In this document: positions 13,227 through 23,790 of the stretch, piece after piece
Layout of the letters: every line of letters begins with the position of its first letter
Position numbering within the stretch: the stretch's first letter is position 1
NCBI GenBank assembly: GCA_023079485.1
Contig: CM041092.1
Coordinates: forward strand, 12,475,127 to 12,539,126
Reading direction: 5' to 3'
DNA: 64,000 nt
Source of the DNA: Archilochus colubris
Lineage: Eukaryota > Chordata > Aves > Apodiformes > Trochilidae
Position numbers and translations under genes: made by a program
The notes under the pieces: model-generated
Databases searched by the model: none
The model's input: only the letters and a program-made list of their open reading frames with translations
Told to the model about the DNA's origin: nothing

Positions 13227-14669
13227 GTTTCGTTTCAGTTTTGCCACTGCTCTCCTGGAAATAATTACACTCGAGCATTTACATCAGGTCTGAATGTGCC
13301 TAGCCTTTCTTCTTATCATATTTGGTTATTTTATGCTTAAAATAAAACACCAAGTGTGAGAAATATCACAAAGAGAGTTTATCATTGCAAAAGAAATAAA
13401 AAATATTTTACCATCTAGGAAAGACCAAGATAACCAGATTAATGCCTCCAGAAGAAATTTGTACCCAGTTTTGACCTTAGAGGTGAAACCCATCTCCAAA
13501 GACTGAAGAGAAAGTGCCTCAGAGGGTAAAACCTGTCAGCTTCATTACAAGTGATCAGCAAGGCAAGGATATTTATCCAGAAAGCAAATAATTCCCTATC
13601 CCATCAAAGCAACAAGTAGAAATGCCAGCAAATCTTGTCTCTTTCAATCAAAAGAGAGTTCCTAGTATCTATGCTTGGAAACAATGAAACCCAGATAGAG
13701 TATTAGCTGTCATTAGAAAGCAAACGAAGGAAGTGGGAATTAACTCTTCCACTCACAATTCAGAAAGATTTTGCCACTCAGTATTATCAGCAAATCCCAG
13801 AACTAGCAATCAGCAGGTAATCTGTTCAGTGTTACTAGATAGTCCCATCACATACAAGGATTTAACAAGTGCATCACCCCAGAGAGATACCAATTACAGG
13901 ATAACCAACTTCCTCCTTTCTTGAAAAAAGAAGAGAGGGAAAACTTTAATAAAACCATAATCCCATCCTTGCCATACCACACCTTCCAGAGCACCTTCCC
14001 CTATTACTTGAACTAAGCAAAAAGATGGGAATTAAGCACTAGTGAGAAAACAGTTTTGCAAAATAAACGAATGAAAAGCACAAATATTTAACTTTGGAAA
14101 ATACAATCATTTCACTGTTTTTGTAAGAAAAAATTTAAGATACCATGTCTCTGATAACAGCCAAGGGCTTATCACACCCTTTTCAGAAGCTCAAGGAATA
14201 AAGCTTAAGATTTTGTCAGTTTGGAGGAGTAGTGACTGAAACCAGCATCTCAAGAAAAAGCTACTGGCCACCCAGGAGGACATACCTTAATTTTCTCAGA
14301 AAATGCCATCCTGAACCACAGAAACCTACAGCAAAATTTCATGAAAATTGAAAGAAATTCCTGTCTCAACAAACTGTGTTTTTCTATCATAAGGATGTGG
14401 GCTTTCTACCAGCCTAAGTCCTCTCATCACATACTTTGCTGTAATTGAAGGAGAACTGAGGCTGATAAGCTGTTTGTCAAGTATTTTGAGGTTATGGGCT
14501 TGACACCAGATGTCTGCACTAGAGAAGAGGCCCTGTCCTCTCAAACTGCCCTTCAGTGTGTTTAATTAACCTACACTATCAGAAAAATATCCAGGAGTCT
14601 GAAGAAAAATCAAGTACTCATTACAAATATTAAGGAAAAAAATCCAAAATAACAAAAAAACAAAACCCG

Positions 14670-14687
14670 CAACAACAACAACAACAA
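14670..14687. repeat. (CAA)6 microsatellite
   Basis: There are six uninterrupted CAA units in an A/C-rich context. Confidence 0.85.
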
Positions 14688-15127
14688 ACCTAATAGATCC
14701 TTTCAGTACACCTGTACCTGCAGCACCCCTTTCTGATATTGATATTCCTGGGGCTCAGGGTCCCCCCTCCTCTCTCACAGCCACTTCTCTCCTTCCAATG
14801 AGTGCCAGGTACTTGCCAAGGACCACTCTGAGCCCCACCACCTGTACCTCCAGCATCCGGGTATGAACACCCAGCTCCATTAGTGAGAAGAAGGACAAAA
14901 AAATTTATTTCCCTCATTTCCCATTCCCTCCGCCCCTTTCAGTTCTCTGCCTTGCTGTCTTTCAACAGGGAGGTTAAAGAAGGCATAGAAGCTGAGATGT
15001 TGAATGACATCCATACCAGCACAGTCCTAGAACAATAAAGGAGATGAATACAGGAGCTGTATTCAGCCCTCACATCCTGCAACTTCACTATCTACTGCTC
15101 TTGGTCCTTTCCAATTTCCTGCTCTCA

Positions 15128-15160
15128 TTTTTTTTTTCTTCCTTCTTTCTTCCTTCCTTT
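15128..15160. repeat. Polypyrimidine (T/TTCC)n tract
   Basis: A T homopolymer grades into CTT/TTCC units. The strand asymmetry is that of a simple-sequence tract. Confidence 0.85.
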
Positions 15161-15483
15161 GGCTTTTCAGCTTTGGTCTCCCTCATGCTTGGGAGAGACT
15201 ATTCTTTCTTCTTCCCCAAATGCACTCTACTCCTTTCTCAGATCTCTTACAAACACCTATCTTCTACATGGATTAGCATCAACTCTCCTCATTCTTATTT
15301 TACACAAAGCCACTCTGCTTTGCTATGCCTTGCTCACACCCAATCTCTCTATTTTATAGAGCATTTATGACACTGTTCACATAATATATAACTAAGAATT
15401 TCAGCATGAAAGCGACTGCTTCTTACACTGAAGTAAATCTGGAATTGACAGTTCTAAAATGCTTATAACTGCAGGACTGTCTT

Positions 15484-15600
15484 TCATAGATTCACAGATT
15501 TTAAGGCCAGATGGGACCATTAGATCATCTAGTCTGAGCTCATCTGAAAACCTGCTCTGGTTCTTCCCTAATAATGGGTGTCCATGCGATGCCATCAGGA
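15484..15600 (-). mobile_element. CR1 LINE 3'-end fragment
   Basis: Reading on the + strand, the segment opens with 'tcatagattcacagatt' and continues 'ggccagatgggaccatta' and 'gatcatctagtctgag'. This is the antisense of the conserved CR1 3' end seen across birds, crocodilians and turtles, so the element lies on the minus strand with its 3' terminus at the low coordinate. Only about 100 bp is recognisable, which is normal because most CR1 copies are truncated at the 5' end. The match stays legible but the ATTCTATGA-type terminus is diverged, suggesting an old copy. Confidence 0.8.
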
Positions 15601-16838
15601 CCTACCAGCACAGCATCCCAGGATCCGTATTTCAGTTGTCACTATGCACAGTGCAGCCAGCGGATCAGCTGCATGAAGCATCCTTCCAACCACCAAGGCA
15701 CACAGCAACTACTACCTTCCTCTGACAATCCTACTTGCACAAAGTAAGCAGGAAGGTAAGAAGGGAGATAAAAGAGAAATTGGCTATTTTTTTAGGAGAA
15801 AGTCCCCAAAGTGGGTCTCAGAAAATCACATATACAATTTTTATCTTTCCTATTGCAACACAGCCTAAATTTAAGGTACAAACATAAATCAAAGCCACAG
15901 ACAGTTCCAGCACAAAGAAGCTAATGAAATACAACAAAATAGAAGTGCACTTGCTGTGTTGCCTGTGTTCATACTCCATAATGTCAACACATTTTTGCCA
16001 TATTTTATATTTCCTTAAAATCCATCTACTATTTTATTTTTAACATTTTGAACTTATTAGTGAACTTATAATGTTTTTCCATTATTGTGTAATTCTGAAA
16101 ATATAAATTATATATTTAAAGTTCTCCAGTAGTATTCAGAAAGCTGGCAGGAATTCTTGAATTTGGATAACTCAGGTGTAAAAAATGCTATTTTGTATTC
16201 AATAAATCCTTCTGCCTTGCACATGCAAAATAAAACACACAGGAAAAATCAAGGGTCAGCCAAAAAAGCAGAATTTACATTAAGTTAGAGAATTTAGTAA
16301 GCTATCTAAGTCAGGCTGCACATAATGGAAACTTACTAGTAATTTATCTATATGTCCCCATAATTTCAGAATCCTAAGATGCAGCAATTTTCTTGTTTGC
16401 TTCCAATCTACAGGTTCTTGTGTGTAGGTGTGTTTTAATGCCTTTTCCCCATTTATGGTGTGCATATCTGCCTGAGAATATGCACAATTATCATCCTTAA
16501 AAGGCTAACTTATGTATCTGAGTTTTAAATTGAGTTCTCAAAGGGATAGCTAATTTATGCTTCATTCCTTGACTGTTAGCTGGATTGGGAAAGTACAAGT
16601 AAAACCAAATTATTTTTGCCAACTGATTGCTTTCAGAAAACCTTACACTAGCCAATATGCAAATTTCTTAATGAAAACCATCCTGGGAATTTATTAAACT
16701 GTTCATAATGAAGAAAATTACTTTCATTTACATTGAAAAGTGAAATACTGTATCCTGACCTATATATGCGCTTGCCAAGATTCTATCTCCACTCTACTCA
16801 GGGTCTTTACCATGCTATCACCATGAAGAAGAGCAATT
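15601..16838. other. Unique AT-rich non-coding DNA
   Basis: Nothing gene-like is seen. 15950-16240 is particularly AT-rich. The short minus-strand frame at 16280-16465 has no domain signature. Confidence 0.65.
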
Positions 16839-16875
16839 TCTCTTTTTTTTATTTTTTTTTAATTTTTTTTTTTAT
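16839..16875. repeat. Interrupted poly-T tract
   Basis: Three T runs are separated by single or double A. Confidence 0.9.
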
Positions 16876-16884
16876 AAAAGGGCA

Positions 16885-17170
16885 AATAATAGGCACTGCC
16901 AAAAGCCATTGTTGACCCGAGTCAAAAGTGTTTGAAATTAATTTATCCGCTTTGGATGGTGTATAAATTTCTCATTACGAGTGTCAGTGATGGACAAGAA
17001 ACCATTCCAAAAAATGTATTGGGTATCATGCCAAACTCTGTAATCAAGGTCTCTTGCAGAGACTCTGGAGTATACAAAGGGTTTCACACAGTCAGGAGCG
17101 TTAGCTATGCATGCTTTCCCGTTGCCTGGGCTCAGCCAAATACTCTGTGAGAACAACACGTATATACACT
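16885..17170. promoter_or_regulatory. Candidate conserved non-coding block
   Basis: This segment has balanced composition, preserved CpGs ('ttgacccgagtc', 'tatccgctt', 'attacgagtg', 'aggagcgtta') and no repeat character, between a poly-T tract and a pyrimidine-rich stretch. Two overlapping frames of 72-73 codons run on opposite strands, which argues against simple coding. Retention of CpGs in unique sequence can indicate selection, but this is only a suggestion. Confidence 0.2.
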
Positions 17171-20100
17171 TTGGTTTATTATGCCTCGCAGATGCTTTTT
17201 TGTTTTATATTTCAAGCTTTGTCAGGTCTAATGTTTGTTCCTTCTTCATTCTTCAGCCCTCACTCTTTCCCCTCTATCCCCCTCCCCCCAATTTCAGAGC
17301 AGCTTCCTAGACAGAGCTGGTATCGATTACATAAACTGACTTTCTTGGAAAGTAAAAGGGGGGTGTGAGGGGGTGGAAATGGGATTTCTTCTCCTTGCAA
17401 CCGAAAATGGCAGCCGCTGAACAGATCTGGTCAATGACAGTAGGAGAATAAGCCCAGCAGAAAGTGGTAATATATTGTGTTACACTTATGCCAACTTGCC
17501 AAGTCAAGTTCTTTTTCTCAAGCGCATGTACAGTTTGTTCTTGCTATCCTCAGTTAACTCTGCTGTCTGAATAGAGGAGATGGGAACTGCTCAAAGGCCA
17601 CAATAGCATGTTCTACTTAAGGTTTCCTCTCCACACTAACTATTGTGGATAGCACTCTTTACAGTCAAGCGCTCTTGAATAAGAATGCTCTCATTAAGGA
17701 TATGAAGCTACGTTTTCTTTACCTTGCAAGCATTCTGTAAAATGAGATTTTCCTCATTACAGGCAAAGTACCTGCTGTTAAAAAGCAGCAGTTGGAAATC
17801 AAGTTGGCTTGGTTTCCTCAAACAATTTTGAAGCTGCCTTCAAAACTAGCAGCAAAAGAGCATCAAAATGACAATATTGTACAAAGAAATGCAGCAGGAA
17901 TGACTGATTAATCTAAGTATCTATGGGAATGTGAGAAATGGCATTAGGTCAGATGAGTTGCCTGTTTAGTCCAAGATGCTATGTCAGCTAATATTGTATA
18001 CTGCAGCAAGCAAAGGCTTAATGCCTCAAACCAAACTGTCACCAAAATCAGAAAACGTAGGTAAGGCAGCTTAGATTGAGGGAAAAGATCAGCTGATGCT
18101 CTGAAGCACGTGAGCTGAAATGCATTTTGTAGATGGGATATAAGAAAAAAATTACAGGCAATATTGCTAAAGCAAATTCCTTTTTTTTTTTTCCATCACT
18201 CAACCTCAGTAGCACTCCCTTTCTCAAGCTGAGTTTTCCAGGCAGGGGATTTTGCCAAAAAGGTGGGTGGCTTCATCTCAAAATTTGATCCAAGTTTTAA
18301 TAGGGTTTTTGAGGGGGTTTTAATAAGGAATATAAAAATGACACATTCTTCAATATTATGTATTAGAGCCAACATGATGAAGCCTTATGTAGCAGGCATG
18401 TTTGGGTTTTTTTCATTACAAAATACTGCTTAAAAAGCAGACATATGTAAGAATTAGTATCAGCTCAAGGATGGATCTTTGATTCAACTAATTATTCTAA
18501 GTGGACAGAAGCAAATTCTGTCAGTGCACTTTATTTATTGCACAGCTATCTTATCAAATAGAAAAGCATCAACAAAATGCAGGTATTAAAATATTATGGG
18601 ACACAATAGAGTGCACAAATAAAATAAAATAATAGTAATAATTATGTTGCCATGGATAAAAGATGGTAGAGTAGATGCTACTACTGTAACCCATTGTAAT
18701 CACAAAAGAAAAAAAACAATCACAATTTGAACATTTTTCTAACAAATTTTAGTTTTTTCCTCACTGATTCTTCTCCTGAAAGGCATTTTTTCCTAAATAC
18801 TGCCCACTGCAAGAGTCCATTCCCATGTGTTTCTTTGCCAGGAAGTAGAAAAATTATCCGTCGTCAATTTAATCAAAATGTTGGGGTGTTTAGCCTTGAG
18901 TTCAGTCTTTCAAGGCAATTTTTTGTTTGCAATGACAGAAATACCTAGTGTCTCAAAATGTATGAAAAAAAAGGAACAAGTAAAATATCTTCCTTTAGAA
19001 AAATACACATTATCTTTACTACATAATGCGTGTGGTCAATTCTTACTGCTACATGTGTCTCTGGTAGTCCTTACTCTTTTTTCTTTTCCATCTATAGAAC
19101 TGAAAAAAAAAACCATGCTAGGAAATTCTATCTTAGAAGATTTTGAAGTATATACTGAAGCTCCACAGATAATGACATATAAAACTGAGACTAGAAATTA
19201 TTTTCAGCAGCAACCCTAACCTCTGCAGAGACAATCTTTTAATTACACCACCATATACCATAAGAAGAACATATTAAACGGCACTAAGCATTAGGAATAA
19301 CACAGAATAATGATAATGAAGTGGCTGGCACAGTTTGCCCATCCACATTTGCAATTAAATTAACTTTCTAGTTAAGCTAATTGTTTCTGGCATGACAATA
19401 TGGAGCAGTCAGTTAAGACACAATTTCTTTAATCATGCTCTGTTTTCCTGTGTCGAACAAGAAACTGATAGAATTAAAGACTGTGTTCTGTGCAATGTGG
19501 CATTTTGTGCTGGCAGGAGCATGGCAGCGTTTGCTGTGGTTCTACATTGAGTCCGAAAGTTTAGATTACCCTGGTGTGAACCCCTCTGCTCTGCACCCAG
19601 AAACACAGGAATGATTTCCTGGTGTGTCCCTGGTGAGTAGTGTTCCATTTTGGCAAGCATGAAAGTTTGGGAAGGTAGTGCAGAGATGGAAAAGGCACAG
19701 GAAGCCAAGACTTCATAATCCAACACTTTTATCTATCAAACTTGCACTGGCACCCAGTCATGGCCATTTCCTTCTCCTGAATTCTTGGACTTAGGCAAAA
19801 AGCTCAAAAGAGCATCCTGATCTCATCCCACGTGCCTGGTCATCCTGCCTTACCAAACACCTGCACCAATTACCTATCTCAATTTTAGTGCCAAGGCAGT
19901 AACTTGCTGTGTTACTCATTTCTAACCACAGGAACATTGGGTGTACAAGGACAGTTTAATCAGGGATCAAAGCACAGGTTAATTACTATATTTTTTTCAT
20001 CTAAATACTGCAAAAAGAACATTAAATCTTTCCCTGTAGTCAAGAAACAGTGGGTAACTATGCAAAACTGTAGTGTCCATCCACCACATGGCTTCATCTT

Positions 20101-20990
20101 CAAATGTACACTACAGACAGTGAGACCATGTCTCCAGTTACCCAATGGCCATATCCCATAGGAAAACAGCAGCAATGAACTACACTGTGCCTCATGTCTT
20201 GTTCAGCTTTTTCCTTAAGTTTTTTGAGATCTTGGCAATTTTGCTCTGAGTAAAATATTCACACATATTTGCTGAGAAGAAATTTGGAGTTTGACTTCAG
20301 AATTGTCCTAAGACATGGGAATAATGGTATGATGTGATGTCTTCAATTAGGAGTGAACATTTTCTCAAAATTCTGAATTATTAAACACACTTTGTTCCTC
20401 TTTTCGACACATAGTCAATGTCAAAGAAAAGGGAAGAAAGAATCTTTTAATACAAACATCAAAAAAACCCAAAGTCTTTTCACACCTGCAGTCCATGAAC
20501 AATTTACAAGGGTTAAAAAAAAATGTCCCTATTTTTTTCATTTAGAAACATAATATTCTCCAATCCAATCTCACTATAAGTCTTTTGGGACACAGATGGA
20601 GGGACAACCAGTGACTAGAGGGCCACTTGGGAGGTTCAGACATGTTGACCCAGGAATTCATCCTAAGTGCTGACTACTCACTTCTCCCTGTCCTGGGTGT
20701 GTGCACCTCAGCAGCCTTCCTCCACACAGCAGTAAGAAAACATCACAGTGGGATTGACCAAAACTTGCTGAAATCATTGAATGGAAGAACTGTTTTTCAT
20801 TTGTGCTAAACAAAAATAAACATTAAGCTCATTTATGGAGCAAAATAACCAAAACAATGGGAAAACAACAAAAGCATAAACATATGGGAAGTCTGGAATG
20901 AAAATAAGCCCTGGAGCCTTGATGGTTAGGACCTTGATTGGTAGCAGAATGCTTGTTTTGGATGTTTGCGGGAGATTCTCCAATCAAAAG
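17171..20990. other. Unique non-coding DNA
   Basis: No gene or recognisable transposon is visible. Local features are a T-rich stretch at about 18180-18193 and an AATAAA/AATAAT-rich patch at about 18620-18646. The 130-codon plus frame at 18827-19219 has no domain signature and includes A-homopolymer-coded lysines. Confidence 0.6.
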
Positions 20991-22984
20991 CCAAAAGGAA
21001 GCATCAAAAAGAGCCACAAAAGCATCAACAACATGTCTGTAAGATAAATCTTAAGAAAGATATTGAGGCAAGTGCTAACTGAAAGAGACTGGGAACTTCA
21101 GGCAAAGGAATTATCTCTTCTTTGATTCTACCTGAAGATACAGAAATCAAAAGTTTGTAAATAAACAGGATTGCATCAAAGGTAGGTGACTCAATTATCA
21201 ATTGCTCTTCTTAACATTCAGACTCTGGGCTTCCTGTAACAGGTTTAAAGAGATAAAACTTCCCTCTTCTGCTTTCCAAGAACAAAAGCAGTGAGCCAGG
21301 ATGTCTCCCGTATCAGGGGGAAACAAAAGGCAATACACAGTTCAAATACGTAAAGCACAGGAGGAGTTAAAACTGCACATGAAAACTTACTGGTAAAGAT
21401 GAATCCTTATTAGAAAGCCAATGGCAAAATGCCCAAAGAGACTCAGAGGCACAGCTGCTGCAGTTGTGGTTTGAAATAGCATTGAAAAGGGCTAGAAAAG
21501 CTTTGACCAACCTGGAAGCTGCTATCTGATAAACTGCAGAAAGGGCTCAGGGAATTGAAAGGTGTCCTAGAAAATGAAAATTAAGCTCTATCAAGAACTG
21601 TGACACTCTGAAAGGAAGAGAGATAACAGGAAAAAACCCCTACATTTGAATTGAACAGACCCTTTCCCTGATATACTCAAATATCAGTGAGGACCTCAAG
21701 GGCAAATTGGCTTCAAACCAGTTTGCAGACACTCAGGTAAAAGTCAGAAATAAACATCACTAGAAGACAAAAAGATATTGTACTGACTGTAGAATTTACT
21801 ACAGAACCTGAACTCTTTTCACAGCTGCACACCACAAAAGGAAACAGATGCTGCAAACAGAAGATGCCAGCAATTTGCCAAGATCTCTTACGTCCAGTTC
21901 TCTATTTCAACTTCAGCTCAGAAACCCTGAGATGGCTCATGCCATCATTATGTTTTGTGGAAGGAGCGAGGACCAAGCCAAGCTTATATAGCAAGAGAAA
22001 TGGCAACAACAGCAAAAATGAAGTCACAATCAATCCTGGAGGAAAAATACTTTTAAAGGAGAAATGGTTACAAAACCAGGGCTAGTGAGAAAAGATTGTT
22101 GTGTCTTCCAAACCAGAGCCCAACACTAGGATGCAGTGCAGGCAGGAAGGGAGAACCAAGCTGAACGACCAAACCAAGAGGCCCAACACACTGGTTTGTA
22201 GTTTCTGTAGGGAACTTAACAGTTAATTAAAAAAAGAAAAAAAGAAAGAAAAAAAAAAAAAAAAAAAAGAAAAAAAAAAGAGAAGACTATTTAGTGTGTA
22301 ATAAGAAATTATGTGCCATACACCAGAATAATGAACTCTGACTCAGACTTTAGTTATAATACCAGAAATAAAAGCAAGGCAGGGGAATAGGTGATTCAAC
22401 ATCCAGATCTATTTTGCAGTGCCCACGTCCCATCTATAGGGGCAGAAACACCACTAGAAATTACAGGTAGTGGCAGCTTTCCAGCAAATGAAAGATGAGG
22501 AGTGTTTGAAACTTTGAGATCCCCAGTCTCTGGGGACTTTTAGCTGCTGAAGTTCTTCTGGATCTACAACAAGAGTAAATCTCCATCCATTTACTGGATG
22601 CTGCTGACAATAGTCAGAAAGAGATGGGGAAAGGAGGACTGCAGTGGCAAAATGCAGGTCTGGCAAATTAATAGTAGCTATAGGAAGTTGTGGGCGGAGA
22701 GCATGTGAAAGCTCAGAAAATGTATTGGCTTTTAGTTTGGCACCCTACCAAGCATTCAAAGAGAAGCAAGAAAATGTTTCTGAGATTGTTTGGTTAGAAA
22801 TAATTCTCTCTCTGCTAAACAAATAAGTTGTATTTTACTGCTTCAGCACAAGAGCGATCCTGGGGAACTGGTTACCTAAGCAGCATCTTCCTTTTCAGCA
22901 AGGAAGCAGTAAAAAAGCCACGTAAGCCATGCAGGACACACATCAGAGAGGCAGAACACTCTTGAACCAGACCTCAGACTGAGT
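20991..22984 (+). other. Upstream flank of the Gypsy relic, content unresolved
   Basis: This block precedes the reverse-transcriptase relic in its reading direction, where the LTR, gag and protease of a Ty3/Gypsy element would be expected. I could not recognise a zinc knuckle, a protease active site or a pair of LTRs. It has short broken frames (for example 21864-22085) and a purine-rich A tract at 22228-22285. It may be decayed 5' element sequence or simply unrelated host DNA. Confidence 0.3.
22228..22285. repeat. A-rich purine tract
   Basis: There are about 58 bp of A with scattered single G, including a run of about 20 A. This is a low-complexity homopurine tract. Confidence 0.9.
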
Positions 22985-23790
22985 CCAGTTAAGGAAAGAT
23001 GACAGCATCAGATTATAGAAAAAAACACAAAGTCATTCAGTGTATGCGTCCCTATTACACTAAACAGTATCCTAGATGCTGATGAAATCTTGGTCTGGTT
23101 TACTACTCTGATTCTTCTTAAAAGTGGCTATTGGCAAGTGGATCCAGAGGGACCGGGGAGGGGGGGGAAATGCTTTCATAGTAGGACAAGGACTGTGGCA
23201 ATTTAAAATGATGGCTTTTTGGCTAGTGCAATACATCAGCTACATTTAAAAGTCTAACGAAAAGGGTATTACATGGCATGCCTCTCTCAGCCTGTTTGTT
23301 ATACCTAGATGATCCTGGTGCATGCCAAAATGTTGGAACAGGGATTGATGCGTTTACAAATGGACTGTAATTAGCTTAAGGCTGGTAGACTGAAACTGTC
23401 TCAAAAGAAATGCTAGGAGTTTGTTTCAAAAAGAGGTGATTTACCTTGGGCAAAACAGCAAGGAAGGGAACAAGATTTCCTTGGACAATGAGAAACTAAC
23501 AATCCAGAGCTTGCCAGCTGCCCCCACGCAGGGATATGCACCAGCTGTGGGAGGCCTGTGGTTTTTTTCAGAACTATCAGCATCTTTTTCAGCATTGCAA
23601 AAACACTGAGTTGATTAGGGAAACCACCCCAGTAGTCAGCCACTGTAGTTAACATTTCCAGACTTGAAAAGGGCTTTTGCATTAACTCCTGTCTTGGCTA
23701 CCTGCACTTTGAGGTTTCTTCATACAGTCCACTCATTATTAGTGCCTGGGGGAAAAGTGCAACTGCACACAAAACTTAGAAAATGGATTA
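22985..23790 (+). mobile_element. Decayed Ty3/Gypsy-type pol relic
   Basis: The + strand carries, in correct order and spacing, the landmarks of a Ty3/Gypsy reverse transcriptase, spread over different frames. KDDSIRL (22995-23015) resembles the KKDGS-R finger motif. FTTL followed by LLKSGYWQVDP (23099-23146) resembles the F-TLDL-SGYWQ block with the first catalytic region. GQGLWQF (23184-23204) follows. The PLSACLLYLDD stretch ends at 23313 with the YxDD-type catalytic box intact. FQKEVIYLG (23424-23450) is the start of the thumb. A weak LTPVLA-like stretch near 23685 suggests the start of RNase H. At least three frameshifts and several stops are present, one at a G run near 23156-23167, so it cannot be functional. 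No integrase, LTR or gag was recognised. Such elements are scarce in bird genomes. Confidence 0.8.
23421..23609 (+). pseudogene. Gypsy RT thumb fragment, uninterrupted piece
   Basis: This is the longest open piece of the pol relic, 62 codons beginning at a TTG with no initiation meaning. It starts with FQKEVIYLG, the conserved step from palm to thumb in Ty3/Gypsy reverse transcriptases. It ends before the connection region, where a stop (TGA at 23607-23609) interrupts. The catalytic YLDD lies about 110 bp upstream in another frame. It is a fragment of a dead element, not a host gene. Confidence 0.75.

Larger units (their letters stand above)
13227..15483. other. Unique non-coding DNA with small simple repeats
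   Basis: No gene is visible. It contains a six-unit CAA microsatellite at 14670-14687 within an A-rich stretch, and a polypyrimidine tract (T run then TTCC/TTTC units) at 15128-15160. The 108-codon plus frame at 15044-15370 is dominated by that pyrimidine tract (Phe/Ser/Leu-rich) and is not taken as coding. Confidence 0.65.
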
